A stretch of 34,878 nucleotides of DNA from Bacteroidales bacterium (GCA_021107535.1 JAIOSQ010000074.1:1-34878), one strand, 5' to 3'. Shown: positions 1 through 10,365, counted from the stretch's first letter. Notes: generated by a model not told the origin, from the sequence alone. Program-made: numbers and translations.

Positions 1-1535
1 GTTCGATCCTCAGCATATTTTTTATACACTTTAAAATGTTCATCTGCCTTTCCGGCGATCTGTGGCAGATGTGTAATCGCTATCAATTGCATATGGACAG
101 CCATTCCTGAGAGCAAATCCCCCACTTTTCCGGCAATCTCCCCGGAAACGCCCATATCAATCTCATCAAGGATAATGGTCGGAAGAAGGTTTTTTCTTGT
201 GATCAGCGATTTGATAGCCAGCATAAGGCGTGATAATTCTCCTCCTGAGGCAATCCTGGAAACTGCAGCAGGGGGACTCCCCTGGTTTGCTGAGAACAGA
301 AATTCAACCCTGTCCCTGCCCACGTGTGTAAAGTCTTGCAGTCCATTCAAATCTACCTTCATCACAGCTTTTTCCATACCTACCTGCCTAAGTATCTTCC
401 CGATCTCATTCTCTATTTCAGGGATGATCGCTTCCCTTCTTTTTCTTAATTCATCTGAAAGTTTTACCAGATCATTGTATGCTGCTTCAAGCTCTTTCTT
501 TAAACGAATAATATCCTCATCCAAAGAATTGATCATGAAGAGCTGCTTCTCCAACTCATCACGGATTTTGAAAAGCTCCCTTATTTCTTTTACCTTATGT
601 TTTTGCAGCAAGGCATAGATCAGATCAAGCCTGCTGACAACTTTTTCATGTTGGGCCGGATCAAAGTTGATGCTTTCTTCCAGCCGTTCAAGGCCTGTAC
701 TGATGTCTTTTAACTCAATATTGGAACTCTCAATCCTTTGATGCAATTCCCCTATCTCCTGATGATAAGATGAGATCCTGCCGGTGAGCAATGCAACTTC
801 TGCAAGATGGTCAAGGAGGTTATTGTCTGATATATTCAGGATTTGAATGGCCTGGAAAAGCTTGGCTTTGATCTCCTCGGCATTGGATAGGACCTTTAGT
901 TCTTCTTCAAGTTCTTTTTGCTCGTCTTCCAGCAGTCCTGCATTTTGGATTTCCTCAAAACGGAACCTTGTATAGTCTTCTTCTGCACGGATTTCCGCTT
1001 CGCGTGAGACCAGGCCTTCAAGTTTTTCAGAACTGTCTTTGTATGCTCTGAAGCACTTTGCATAGGAACTCAACAATGCCCTGTTATCCGCATAATTATC
1101 GACAACTGCCAGCTGAAATCCTAATTCATTTAATGTAAGGGCCTGATGTTGTGAATGAATATCTACAAGGCGCTCTCCCAGTGCCTTCATGACCGGTAGC
1201 TTAACCGGAGTATCATTGATAAAAGCCCTGGATTTCCCTTGCCTGTTGATCTCTCTTCTAAGGGTAGCCTGATCTTCATAATCAAGCTCATGCTGCTCAA
1301 AAAAACTTTCCAGTTCATACGTATCAATGGCAAATACCCCTTCAATAATACATTTTTTATCCTTGTCGAGCAGCACATCGGTGTCAGCTCTTTTCCCGAG
1401 TATCAGGGAGAGTGCACCAATCAGAATAGATTTACCGGCTCCGGTCTCCCCTGTTATGGTGGTAAAACCTGATTGGAAATCAATTTCAAGCTGATTGATG
1501 AGGATATAGTTTTCTATGGAAAGATGAGTGAGCAT
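1..1535 (-). CDS. recN: DNA repair protein RecN (3' end truncated by window edge)
   Basis: Minus-strand reading from ATG at 1535: MLTHLSIENYILINQLEIDFQSGFTTITGETGAGKSILIGALSLILGKRAD..., with Walker A GETGAGKS and later ASGGELSRLMLAIKS and ILDEIDMGVSG, typical of RecN. Not in the ORF track because it runs off the edge. Confidence 0.95.
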   Translation of the reverse strand, partial: MLTHLSIENYILINQLEIDFQSGFTTITGETGAGKSILIGALSLILGKRADTDVLLDKDKKCIIEGVFAIDTYELESFFEQHELDYEDQATLRREINRQGKSRAFINDTPVKLPVMKALGERLVDIHSQHQALTLNELGFQLAVVDNYADNRALLSSYAKCFRAYKDSSEKLEGLVSREAEIRAEEDYTRFRFEEIQNAGLLEDEQKELEEELKVLSNAEEIKAKLFQAIQILNISDNNLLDHLAEVALLTGRISSYHQEIGELHQRIESSNIELKDISTGLERLEESINFDPAQHEKVVSRLDLIYALLQKHKVKEIRELFKIRDELEKQLFMINSLDEDIIRLKKELEAAYNDLVKLSDELRKRREAIIPEIENEIGKILRQVGMEKAVMKVDLNGLQDFTHVGRDRVEFLFSANQGSPPAAVSRIASGGELSRLMLAIKSLITRKNLLPTIILDEIDMGVSGEIAGKVGDLLSGMAVHMQLIAITHLPQIAGKADEHFKVYKKYAEDR

Positions 1536-1637
1536 GTCTAATACCGGTTCGTATAATCAAACGCAAAGATATGCATATTGGAAAACATGGAGGACATTGA
1601 ATGTTGAATGTCACGGAAATTAATAGATCCGAAAAAA

Positions 1638-2534
1638 TTAGTTCAGAATATCCTCATATTTCGAGGCTTGGGCAGGATCCAGTTTTTTCAGCATGTTCAC
1701 AGCCCTGGTCTTTTCAGTAGCGCTTCCTTCTGAAAATACATTGACAAACTCATCCCCCTTGGCCTCCATGATGATTTGCAAGGCAAACAGATTTGGCCAG
1801 TTGTCCTTCACCTGAATAAGATAATCCATGCTTTTTAATATGCTGGCACGTCCTTTAGATGCATCGTCATACATTACATCCAGTCCGAGTCGATGATATT
1901 CATACATGAATTTTCTCAGTTGCTGGTAAGAAGGATTCACAAAGTTTTCTACGAGCCAGAACCTGTTTTTTTGGCTTTCAAAGGATTTCCATCCTCCTGC
2001 GCTTGCACTTTGGGCGGCATTTACAATGTTTTCGGCCTTTTCAAAATAAGGAGTTCCACCATAAAGTGTATAGCTGTCGAAATCGAGGCCCAGGAAGAAA
2101 TATATATAATATGCCAGGACAGAAGTCAGATTTGAAGTAAAGGTGTTTTCAACAAAATCCAGTGGCTGATATTCAACATAAACAAACTTGAATTCCTTAT
2201 CAATATAATTCATGGTGGTTGAATTATAGGCCGAATTGTAGATAGGACGTTTCAGTGCAATATTCAGCTCCGCGTCAAATTCGTCTGTCGATATCCTGTT
2301 CGTAATATTGAGCAATATGGTACACTCAATCCGCTCTTCAATCCCGAAATTGTAACTGGTCCATTTCCGGTTGTTCATAAATTCAAAGACGGCAGTACGA
2401 AGCGTCTCGAATACTTTTTTATCAGTTCCTTCCACCTGCTGCGTGTTTATTTGTACATCGCAGTATATTTCCTGAGTGTAAACCTGGGAAAAGACCAATA
2501 ATCCTAAAATGAACAATGCTATCTTTCTATGCAT
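1638..2534 (-). CDS. porD: DUF4835 / PorD-like type IX secretion-associated protein
   Basis: Signal peptide MHRKIALFILGLLVFSQVYTQ followed by DUF4835-like sequence (EIYCDVQINTQQVEGTDKKVFETLRTAVFEFMNNRKWT). ATG at 2534 preferred over the TTG at 2552. Confidence 0.82.
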   Translation of the reverse strand: MHRKIALFILGLLVFSQVYTQEIYCDVQINTQQVEGTDKKVFETLRTAVFEFMNNRKWTSYNFGIEERIECTILLNITNRISTDEFDAELNIALKRPIYNSAYNSTTMNYIDKEFKFVYVEYQPLDFVENTFTSNLTSVLAYYIYFFLGLDFDSYTLYGGTPYFEKAENIVNAAQSASAGGWKSFESQKNRFWLVENFVNPSYQQLRKFMYEYHRLGLDVMYDDASKGRASILKSMDYLIQVKDNWPNLFALQIIMEAKGDEFVNVFSEGSATEKTRAVNMLKKLDPAQASKYEDILN

Positions 2535-2560
2535 GGTGTGCGGATTAAGCAAAAAAATAA

Positions 2561-3760
2561 TTAGTTAGTTAAATCTCTGATCTTATCGACTATATCAACT
2601 GCCACATCAAGTTTTAGTTTAAGGTCATATTCAAATTGTTCCTTATCTTTTGTAATGATCGTGACCTTATTGGTTTCAACACCAAATGCAGCTCCTTCGT
2701 CTTTCGGAGAATTTAAAACGATCATGTCCAGGTTTTTCCTTTCCAGTTTTTTAAGGGCATTGGAAAGCTGGTTTTCTGTTTCCAGTGCAAAGCCGGCAAA
2801 AAACTGTTCCGGTTTCTTTTTCTTCCCCATCCCGGAAAGGATATCCGTTGTTGCTTTTACTTTTATATTCAAGTTATCACCTGATTTCTTGATTTTCTCC
2901 GTTTCCATATGCTCAGGTGTATAGTCAGCAACTGCAGCAGCCATCACAATGATATCAGCATCACCGAAATGTTTCATACAGGCGTCATGCATTTCTGCTG
3001 CCGTTACCACATCCACCCGCCTGATGCTCTCATTTGCCAGGCTGCAACTGCTTGGCCCGGTGACAAGTGTGACTTCTCCTCCCCTTTCAGCAAATTCATC
3101 TGCAATGGCAAAGCCCATCAGCCCGGATGAATGATTGCCAATATAACGAACCGGATCAATGGATTCATGAGTAGGTCCTGCTGTGACCATGATCTTTTTG
3201 CCGGCAAAATCCCATTCTCCTGCAAAATGTTCTTTGATCAGTGCAACAATATTTTCCGGTTCTTCCATCCTTCCTGCACCACAAAGGCCACTGGCCAATT
3301 CGCCTTCTGTGGGGGAGATCAGGTGATTGCCAAATTCCTGCAATGCCCTGATATTACCTACCGTAACGGGATGCTTATACATGTCAAGATCCATTGCAGG
3401 TGCGAAAAAGACAGGACATTTGGCTGAAAGGTATGTGGTTAGCAGCAAATTATCGGCGATACCATTGGCCATTTTACCCAGCGTATTGGCAGTAACAGGC
3501 GCGATCAGCATAAGATCCGCCCATAATCCGAGCTCTACATGGCTGGTCCATTCTCCATCCTCAGGATTGAATGAGCGTGTAAACACAGGATTTCCTGATA
3601 GTGTGGATAAGGTAAGTGGTGTAACGAAATCTCTGGCTGAGGGGGTCAATAGTACCTGCACCTGCGCTCCTTCTTTAACAAGCAGGCGGATGAGGTAGGG
3701 TATCTTGTAAGCCGCAATGCTTCCGCTTACCCCGATGATGATCTTTTTATCTTTCAGCAT
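2561..3760 (-). CDS. coaBC: Bifunctional phosphopantothenoylcysteine decarboxylase / phosphopantothenate-cysteine ligase
   Basis: MLKDKKIIIGVSGSIAAYKIPYLIRLLVKEGAQVQVLLTPSA; APAMDLDMY; ITAGPTHESIDPVRYIGNHSSGLMG motifs of CoaBC. Confidence 0.96.
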   Translation of the reverse strand: MLKDKKIIIGVSGSIAAYKIPYLIRLLVKEGAQVQVLLTPSARDFVTPLTLSTLSGNPVFTRSFNPEDGEWTSHVELGLWADLMLIAPVTANTLGKMANGIADNLLLTTYLSAKCPVFFAPAMDLDMYKHPVTVGNIRALQEFGNHLISPTEGELASGLCGAGRMEEPENIVALIKEHFAGEWDFAGKKIMVTAGPTHESIDPVRYIGNHSSGLMGFAIADEFAERGGEVTLVTGPSSCSLANESIRRVDVVTAAEMHDACMKHFGDADIIVMAAAVADYTPEHMETEKIKKSGDNLNIKVKATTDILSGMGKKKKPEQFFAGFALETENQLSNALKKLERKNLDMIVLNSPKDEGAAFGVETNKVTIITKDKEQFEYDLKLKLDVAVDIVDKIRDLTN

Positions 3761-3781
3761 AAAATGCCTCCTGATATCTTA

Positions 3782-4123
3782 CTATGCTTTAGCTTCCTCA
3801 TCAAGTTCTGCGTGAGGATCTCTGAAATAGATCTGTGTATTCAGAAACTCATGAATTGCGATCAGGGTAGGTTTAGGAAGATGCTCATAAAACCTGGCAA
3901 TCTCGATCTGCTCCCTGTTCTCAAATATCTCCTCAAGATTGTCGGTGGGTGTAGCAAATTCCGCAATCTTCCTGTTCAATTCTTCCTTCATTTCCAGGCC
4001 GATCTGGTTGGCCCTCTTTGATAAAACCGATACCGATTTGTAAATATTTCCGGTTTGCTCGTAAAACCTGTGTTTGTCCCTTGTTACAGCTGTTGCTTCT
4101 GTTTTTACTTTCTTATAATCCAT
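3782..4123 (-). CDS. rpoZ: DNA-directed RNA polymerase omega subunit, Bacteroidota type
   Basis: 113 aa MDYKKVKTEATAVTRDKHRFYEQTGNIYKSVSVLSKRANQIGLEMKEEL, in the conserved bamD-omega-coaBC order. Confidence 0.82.
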   Translation of the reverse strand: MDYKKVKTEATAVTRDKHRFYEQTGNIYKSVSVLSKRANQIGLEMKEELNRKIAEFATPTDNLEEIFENREQIEIARFYEHLPKPTLIAIHEFLNTQIYFRDPHAELDEEAKA

Positions 4124-4141
4124 TTCAAATGTGTTTTCTTC

Positions 4142-4936
4142 TTAATTAGATAATTCATCCATTGCATTTTTATGCATGGATTTCAACTCACGGTGATATT
4201 TTGTTTCAGGAAAAAGATAGATAATATCATTGTAGATCTCTACCGCTTCCTGATACCTTTCATCCTGCTTATTATCCACACTGTGTATGGCATAAAAGTA
4301 ATATGATTTCATAATAAAATACAGGATCTCTTCCCTGTTACGGGAATCCGGAAAATCACGTGTTACATTTTCAAGGGCCGTAATGGCTGCCTTGTAATGT
4401 CTTGTTTTATAGTATTGTATCCCTATTTCAATAGCTTTCTTTTCCAGCTTATATCTCAACTCATCAATAACACGGTTGCAACTTCCAATGCTGTCACTAT
4501 TGGGAAACATATTGATGAACAATTGCATTTCCTTGATGGCTTCATATGTATTGGTCTGATCCAGACTATAACGCGGCGAATCAAGATAGTAGCAATAGGC
4601 ATTCAGATACATGCATTCCTCAGCTTTTGGATTGTCGCGATAGTTTTGGGCAAATCTTTTAAAATAATAGCTGGCAAGCAAATAATCGCTCTGCTGGTAG
4701 TAACAGTTGGCATAGTAATAATTGATACTTTCAAGTCTCTCAGTCCCCCTGTAAATGGCGATCAATTGGTCAAAGAGTTGTATGGCCCTGTAATAATCAC
4801 CCTTTTCATAGTAATCAACAGCAGCTTCATACTTCATTTCATTGTCATTACTCTTCAATATCCGTGAATGCTTTGAGCATGAAACTGAGAGCAATACAGT
4901 CAGTATGATTAAGCCGAAAAACCACCTTCTAAACAT
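4142..4936 (-). CDS. bamD: Outer membrane assembly lipoprotein BamD
   Basis: Lipobox LLSVSCSKH; TPR-like YEKGDYYRAIQLFDQLIAIYRGTERLESINYYYANCYYQQSDYLLASYYFKRFAQNYR. Confidence 0.9.
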   Translation of the reverse strand: MFRRWFFGLIILTVLLSVSCSKHSRILKSNDNEMKYEAAVDYYEKGDYYRAIQLFDQLIAIYRGTERLESINYYYANCYYQQSDYLLASYYFKRFAQNYRDNPKAEECMYLNAYCYYLDSPRYSLDQTNTYEAIKEMQLFINMFPNSDSIGSCNRVIDELRYKLEKKAIEIGIQYYKTRHYKAAITALENVTRDFPDSRNREEILYFIMKSYYFYAIHSVDNKQDERYQEAVEIYNDIIYLFPETKYHRELKSMHKNAMDELSN

Positions 4937-5008
4937 GCCGGCAAAAGTAAGTTAATTTAATGAAAAATAAAAACGTATAACATCTCTGATTATTATGATA
5001 ATGAAATT

Positions 5009-5039
5009 TTTGCAAGTATCTTATAAATTAATACTTTTG
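5009..5039 (+). promoter_or_regulatory. Bacteroidota-type promoter for the SPT/KBL-like gene
   Basis: TTTG (5009-5012), 19-nt spacer, TACTTTTG (5032-5039), matching TTTG-N19/20-TAnnTTTG. Downstream GTG start at 5075. Confidence 0.6.
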
Positions 5040-5074
5040 CATGGATCAATTATTAACCAATAAAAGTAATAAGC

Positions 5075-6325
5075 GTGGATATTTTTGAAAAAGTATTGAA
5101 TAGGTTCGGTCCTATAGGGAAATACCGTGATCAGGGAGAAGGGTATTACTTTTTTCCAAAATTAGAAGGGGAATTATCGAACAAAATGATGTTTATGGGC
5201 AAGGAAAGGCTTGTCTGGAGTCTTAACAACTACCTTGGCCTGGGAAATCACCCCGAAGTAAGAAAAGCAGATGCTGAAGCTGCGAAAGAGTGGGGTCTGG
5301 CATACCCTATGGGTGCCAGGATGATGTCAGGCCATACAAAATATCACGAACAACTGGAACAGGAACTTGCAGATTATGTTGGAAGAGAAACCTCCTTCCT
5401 TCTGAATTACGGCTATCAGGGAATGGTTTCGGTCATTGATGCTATGGTAGACAGGAAAGACGTGATCGTGTACGATTCAGAAGCACATGCCTGTATTTTA
5501 GACGGCATGAGACTGCATATCGGAAAACGTTTCGTATACCCACATAACGATATTGCAAACTTTGAGAAACAACTGAGCAGGGCAAAAAAAATCACGGACC
5601 AAAGCGGGGGAGGCATCCTTGTTATCACGGAAGGGGTCTACGGCATGTCAGGCGGTCTGGGAGATCTCAAGGCCATCTGCAAGCTGAAGGAAAAATTTGA
5701 ATTCAGGTTACTGGTAGATGATGCCCATGGTTTTGGCACCATGGGGCCAACAGGTGCCGGTACCGATGAACACTTTGGTGTGCAAGACCAGGTAGACCTG
5801 TACTTCGGTACTTTTGCAAAGGCCATGGCAGGAATAGGCGGGTTTATTGCCAGCAATAAAGAGATCATAAGATATCTGAAATATAACCTTCGCTCGCAGA
5901 TCTATGCCAAAGCCCTTCCCATGCCCATGGTGATAGGAGCGCTAAAAAGACTGGATATGATACGCAGCGGTTCAGAGCAAAGAGATAAACTCTGGACTAT
6001 CGTAAATGCTCTTCAGAAAGGATTGCGAGACAAAGGTTTCAACCTTGGAGACACAGGATCTCCGGTAACACCTGTAATTCTCGCTGGTGGGGTACCTGAA
6101 GCGACCCAGATCACTTTTGACCTGCGTGAGAAATATAACATCTTCTGTTCCATTGTCGCCTACCCGGTGGTACCCAAGGGGGTTATTCTCCTCAGGCTTA
6201 TCCCTACTGCTGTTCATACCCTTGAAGATGTGGATTATACCATCAAGGCTTTTAGCGATATCAAAGAGAAACTTGATAAGGGTGAATATAGTGAAGGAGG
6301 AATGAAGGGTGTCGTTGTCGAATAA
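5075..6325 (+). CDS. PLP-dependent alpha-oxoamine synthase family (serine palmitoyltransferase / AONS / KBL-like)
   Basis: GTG start; WSLNNYLGLGNHPEV, MGARMMSGHTKYHEQLEQELADYVG, LLVDDAHGFGTMGPTGAGTDEHFG, DLYFGTFAKAMAGIGGFI (PLP lysine context). Confidence 0.88.
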   Translation: MDIFEKVLNRFGPIGKYRDQGEGYYFFPKLEGELSNKMMFMGKERLVWSLNNYLGLGNHPEVRKADAEAAKEWGLAYPMGARMMSGHTKYHEQLEQELADYVGRETSFLLNYGYQGMVSVIDAMVDRKDVIVYDSEAHACILDGMRLHIGKRFVYPHNDIANFEKQLSRAKKITDQSGGGILVITEGVYGMSGGLGDLKAICKLKEKFEFRLLVDDAHGFGTMGPTGAGTDEHFGVQDQVDLYFGTFAKAMAGIGGFIASNKEIIRYLKYNLRSQIYAKALPMPMVIGALKRLDMIRSGSEQRDKLWTIVNALQKGLRDKGFNLGDTGSPVTPVILAGGVPEATQITFDLREKYNIFCSIVAYPVVPKGVILLRLIPTAVHTLEDVDYTIKAFSDIKEKLDKGEYSEGGMKGVVVE

Positions 6326-6381
6326 GGGGTAAACGACCTTAAATAATTTATATAGGATTGTTTCAAGCCTGAGTAATTACC

Positions 6382-7653
6382 ATGCCTGCAGGAAGGAAGA
6401 AATATTCTTTTTTTTATCGTATCTACAGAAGATTACGATATCTGAGGTATGTTAAAAAGCTCAGAAGAAAAGAAAAAAAAGAATATGGGTTAAACGCCAG
6501 GGAAGGATCAAAAGAACACAGAACAATAGCCAAAGAACAGCTCAGATCCGAACGCCTTTCTGCAAAGCAAAGACGTATTTATGACAGGCAGCAGAAAAAA
6601 CAGGCAAAGCATGTCTTAAAGCTGGAAATAGAACAGGACCTGAGTGATAATGCCCAACATTACCAGGCCGTATCGGAAGAAAGAAAAGCCCTGAAGACCA
6701 GGGAGCGCAATTATCGCCGGAAGCGCAGAAAGAGGCTGACAATTTTCTTTATTAAGGCTTGTCTCAGAAATACAGGAAAGACTATCCGGAGTATAAATCC
6801 TGCACGGATACCTGTTCTTTTTAAGCATGTCAGGGATAACAGAAAGCAGATAAAGGAGTTGTTGATCATATGCATTCATTCGACCCTATTGTTCACGGCA
6901 GCATATTTACTGATCTATCTCATCTCTCTTGTAACATCGGCCATCGCAGGTGTATTTTTCGATTACCGCTCAATAATATATTTTAATGAAGTATTTTGGC
7001 TCGTAAAACCAGATCAATGGTATGGTGATTCCGTTAAAATGATCTACTCTTCAGGCCCAATAGTTGCCGGGATCATTGCAGTTTTTCTGGCAATTATTTT
7101 TACTTATATCCATACCGATAAAAACCTGACAAAAGTTTTCTTTTTATGGAGTTTCATACATGGATTCAATGCTTTTTTCGGATCCTTGCTGATCGGTAGT
7201 ATGTTTGGAAAAGGATTTGGGTATGCCATCATCTGGTCATACATATCAGATACTGAAAAAGTGATCTATACCATCATCTCGATCACGGCCCTGATCTTAT
7301 TAGGAGTATTTACGACAAGATCTTTTCTTATTTCGGCAAACACTTATTTTCCTGAACTTGAAAAGAATCGTCAACGGCCTTTTATCTGGGCTCAGGTAAT
7401 CCTCCCCTTCCTGTTTGGAAATGTATTGATTGCACTTATTATGCTACCTAAATTATTGTTTTATGAGATGACAGTGTCTCTGGCACTTCTGATCACTATC
7501 GTTCCTATTGCCTTTGCATTCCGCTATTACCCGTCGCTATATTTCGAAAAGGAAACAATCAGGATAAGGCTCAGTATGAAAATCGTCTTTTATGTGCTGG
7601 CTTTTATATTTCTTTACAGGCTCGTTTTGGGAATTGGGATTCCTATTGGATAA
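6382..7653 (+). CDS. Multi-pass membrane protein with long basic N-terminal cytoplasmic region; function unknown
   Basis: First ~125 aa are Lys/Arg-rich (RRLRYLRYVKKLRRKEKKEYGL...RKRRKRLTIFF), then several hydrophobic segments (LLFTAAYLLIYLISLVTSAIAGVFF, IVAGIIAVFLAIIFTYI, etc.). Confidence 0.7.
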   Translation: MPAGRKKYSFFYRIYRRLRYLRYVKKLRRKEKKEYGLNAREGSKEHRTIAKEQLRSERLSAKQRRIYDRQQKKQAKHVLKLEIEQDLSDNAQHYQAVSEERKALKTRERNYRRKRRKRLTIFFIKACLRNTGKTIRSINPARIPVLFKHVRDNRKQIKELLIICIHSTLLFTAAYLLIYLISLVTSAIAGVFFDYRSIIYFNEVFWLVKPDQWYGDSVKMIYSSGPIVAGIIAVFLAIIFTYIHTDKNLTKVFFLWSFIHGFNAFFGSLLIGSMFGKGFGYAIIWSYISDTEKVIYTIISITALILLGVFTTRSFLISANTYFPELEKNRQRPFIWAQVILPFLFGNVLIALIMLPKLLFYEMTVSLALLITIVPIAFAFRYYPSLYFEKETIRIRLSMKIVFYVLAFIFLYRLVLGIGIPIG

Positions 7654-7660
7654 AATAGCA

Positions 7661-7720
7661 GGAGTTCCTGGTTCCTGGTGGCTAGTGCCAACCTAACACC
7701 TAACATCTAACACCTAACAC
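7661..7720. repeat. Degenerate heptad tract
   Basis: ggagttc ctggttc ctggtgg ctagtgc caaccta acaccta acatcta acaccta acac in constant 7-nt phase, between convergent genes. Confidence 0.8.
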
Positions 7721-7722
7721 TT

Positions 7723-9411
7723 TTACCAGTTTACAACCACAAACTTTCTCTGAAACTGTTTTCCTTCCTGCTCTATAATCATAATATAGGTTCCGGCTTG
7801 CAGTGTGCTGATATCAATAAAATATACAGAAGCAGCATCAGTGGACGAAGTATGCAGAAGTTGTCCGCCCATGGAAAATATTTCAATTTTAGATACAGGC
7901 TTTTCACTTTTCACCCTGATATATCCTGGGGTAGCCGGATTAGGGTAGATGGTAAAAGTTTCATGAACCAGCTCTTCTACATCACTAAATGCATCAACCA
8001 ATTCAACATCAAGGATGGTGGCCTGCAAGTTGTTTAGCACAACATTTTCAAAAACCTGTGTGATATATCCGGAGGCTTTGAAACGTATGCTGTATGTGCC
8101 TTCGTGCAGCAACCTGCTGTAATTCCCTTCAGGAAGGGAAGAATACACCCAAGAGCTGTCAGACTCATGGCCAATAGCATAAACCTCAGCCACGAGCGGG
8201 TCACCGGTAGCAGAATCTGTAATCCTGCCTCTTAAACCGTACAGTCCCTGTTCCATATAGTTCAGGAATGACCTGTAATTGTAATCCCAGTGGGCCGGAA
8301 GCTGGTTGGCGGGTAATAGTTTTGTATTGGATATTTCCAGTGTGAACTCCCTCCCCTGGTGAAAATAGGTCATATAATCCTGCCTGCCACCGGCAATTGT
8401 ATACCATTGATATCCATTGGTAATTCCATTTTCAAATCCGCTCATATAGCCCGAAGGGGCATTTACATGAACGGTATCAGCATATTCACGGCACACATAC
8501 ACCCACCAGTCATCATCCGCAGCCAATTGGGCCCAGGTGTCCCACGGGTAATTGCATACTTCTGCACCTCCATGGATGTTGGAACTCATCACAAAGTGAT
8601 GTTCTTCTGCAAAGTCCATAAAGTTCATTGTTTCTATCTGCCATTCATTTCCGTCAGGGTGGGGTCCGTCTTCCGGGTCCGGGTAGTTCCTGTTCAGGTC
8701 GACATTGTGAGCATTATTACGAGTTGCACCGTAGATGTTTGAATTTCCGGCATGATATGCTCCGTCCGGATTTGCGAGAGGGTTGATATATATGTCAAGC
8801 TCATCAACCATATTGGTCAGCCGGGGATCTATACCGTAACCATTGAGCATGTAATCAATTAGTCGAAGCATCAATACGTAGCCTGTGGTTTCATCCCCAT
8901 GCATGGTGGAAGTATACAGGAATTCAGGTTCTCCTTCGGCCAACCCGACATTGTCAGATATCCTGGCAACAAGTAATTCCCTTCCCTGGTACGTATTCCC
9001 AATGCTGAAAACATCGCAAATATCCGGGAAGTCAGTTTCAAACTGGTACATCATGTCTACATAGGCATCATAGGTGGGGTAAAAATCCCAGGAGTCAATC
9101 GCCTTGATGTCCACCTGATCCAACATCCTTGGCTGGATCAGGGTGCCGGGAGCTTGCAGGATATTATAATCGAAACCCTGTGAAAGAAATTCTGAGAATT
9201 CCTTTTTATTCGCGTAGGCGTACACCTGCCGATCATCACTGATACCATCGATGGAGAGCATTCGTGAAAGTGCCTCAATGTCTGTGTCAGCATGAATGGA
9301 AAAAGTAAAATACACCTCGCCCCTATCCTTGAATATCTCCCCGATATCCTGGGCAGGACAAAGTCCTGTTAGTGCAGTAAGTACAATCAGAAGTAATGTT
9401 TTTCTAAGCAT
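7723..9411 (-). CDS. Secreted M14-family zinc carboxypeptidase with T9SS C-terminal sorting domain
   Basis: Signal peptide; YTSTMHGDETTGYVLMLRLIDYML (zinc-site HxxE-type), RNNAHNVDLNRNYPDP, HGGAEVCNYPWDT, FTLEISNTK; C-terminal FTIYPNPATPGYIRVKS...GTYIMIIEQEGKQFQRKFVVV sorting domain. Confidence 0.92.
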   Translation of the reverse strand: MLRKTLLLIVLTALTGLCPAQDIGEIFKDRGEVYFTFSIHADTDIEALSRMLSIDGISDDRQVYAYANKKEFSEFLSQGFDYNILQAPGTLIQPRMLDQVDIKAIDSWDFYPTYDAYVDMMYQFETDFPDICDVFSIGNTYQGRELLVARISDNVGLAEGEPEFLYTSTMHGDETTGYVLMLRLIDYMLNGYGIDPRLTNMVDELDIYINPLANPDGAYHAGNSNIYGATRNNAHNVDLNRNYPDPEDGPHPDGNEWQIETMNFMDFAEEHHFVMSSNIHGGAEVCNYPWDTWAQLAADDDWWVYVCREYADTVHVNAPSGYMSGFENGITNGYQWYTIAGGRQDYMTYFHQGREFTLEISNTKLLPANQLPAHWDYNYRSFLNYMEQGLYGLRGRITDSATGDPLVAEVYAIGHESDSSWVYSSLPEGNYSRLLHEGTYSIRFKASGYITQVFENVVLNNLQATILDVELVDAFSDVEELVHETFTIYPNPATPGYIRVKSEKPVSKIEIFSMGGQLLHTSSTDAASVYFIDISTLQAGTYIMIIEQEGKQFQRKFVVVNW

Positions 9412-9480
9412 GGCTTTAGTTTATTTGCTTGCAAAAATAATAATTAATGCTCATATAGCAACATAATGTATACCGGGATT

Positions 9481-10365
9481 TTACTGATAGTCTTTAATCA
9501 GTGAAGCAAGTTTATTGTATGTGGCTTTATTTGCTTTTACAAGGGGCAACCTGAGATTATTGCTGATGATGCCCATCGCATCGAGCGCTGCCTTGATGCC
9601 GGCTGGATTACCGTCTTCAAACAGTACCTCTATGATCTCAAGCAATGCATAATGAATTTCGCGTGCTTCTTCATATTTTCCGTTCAGTGATAAATTTACC
9701 ATACGAGAAAAATCTGACGGGAAAGCATTGGCAACCACAGAGATTACACCTTCAGCACCGAGTGCCATCATGGGAAAAGTAAGGGCATCATCCCCCGATA
9801 GAACTGAAAAGCCCTCAGGTTTGTTCTTAATGATCTCCATGACCTGCCCCAGGTTTCCGGATGCTTCCTTGATGCCGCTGATATTGTCAAAGTCATTTGC
9901 AAGCTTCAGCGTGGTATCTGCATTAATATTCGAACTGGTACGTCCGGGGACATTATAGAGTATGATAGGAACAGGGCTGACAGAGGCAATGGATCTGAAA
10001 TGGTAATAAATGCCTTTCTGATTGGGTTTATTGTAATACGGAACCACAGACAATATGCCGCTGATCCCTTCAAAATCCATGGATTTGATTGTATCAACGA
10101 TGGATTGTGTATTGTTGCCTCCAATGCCGACAAGCACCGGTAGCTTTTTCTCTGATTCCTCCAGGATATGATTAAGGACTGCAGTTTTTTCATCCCGTGA
10201 TAAAACCGGGGCTTCGCTGGTAGTGCCCAATGCCACCAGGAAATCGATACCTCCCTGCATCACATGCCTGACGAGCTTGCCAAGAGAAGTAAAATCAATA
10301 CTACCATAATTATGAAATGGGGTTATCAAGGCCACTCCGGCACCTTTTAGCATTTCAGATTTCAT
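9481..10365 (-). CDS. dapA: 4-hydroxy-tetrahydrodipicolinate synthase
   Basis: GAGVALITPFHNYGSIDF; ALGTTSEAPVLSRDEK; PIILYNVPGRTSSN; GIKEASGNL; VLSGDDALTFPMMALGAEGVISV. Confidence 0.96.
   Translation of the reverse strand: MKSEMLKGAGVALITPFHNYGSIDFTSLGKLVRHVMQGGIDFLVALGTTSEAPVLSRDEKTAVLNHILEESEKKLPVLVGIGGNNTQSIVDTIKSMDFEGISGILSVVPYYNKPNQKGIYYHFRSIASVSPVPIILYNVPGRTSSNINADTTLKLANDFDNISGIKEASGNLGQVMEIIKNKPEGFSVLSGDDALTFPMMALGAEGVISVVANAFPSDFSRMVNLSLNGKYEEAREIHYALLEIIEVLFEDGNPAGIKAALDAMGIISNNLRLPLVKANKATYNKLASLIKDYQ

Noticed and set aside
175-618. 147-aa plus-strand ORF
   Set aside because: Antisense to recN; Ser/Phe-rich translation typical of a shadow ORF.
1594-1612. Short GAATGTT GAATGTC heptad pair between recN and the porD-like gene
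   Set aside because: Only two units; could be chance, so not counted as a tract.
4397-4867. 156-aa plus-strand hydrophobic ORF
   Set aside because: Antisense to bamD; hydrophobicity is a shadow of the Tyr/Asn/Asp-rich TPR coding strand.
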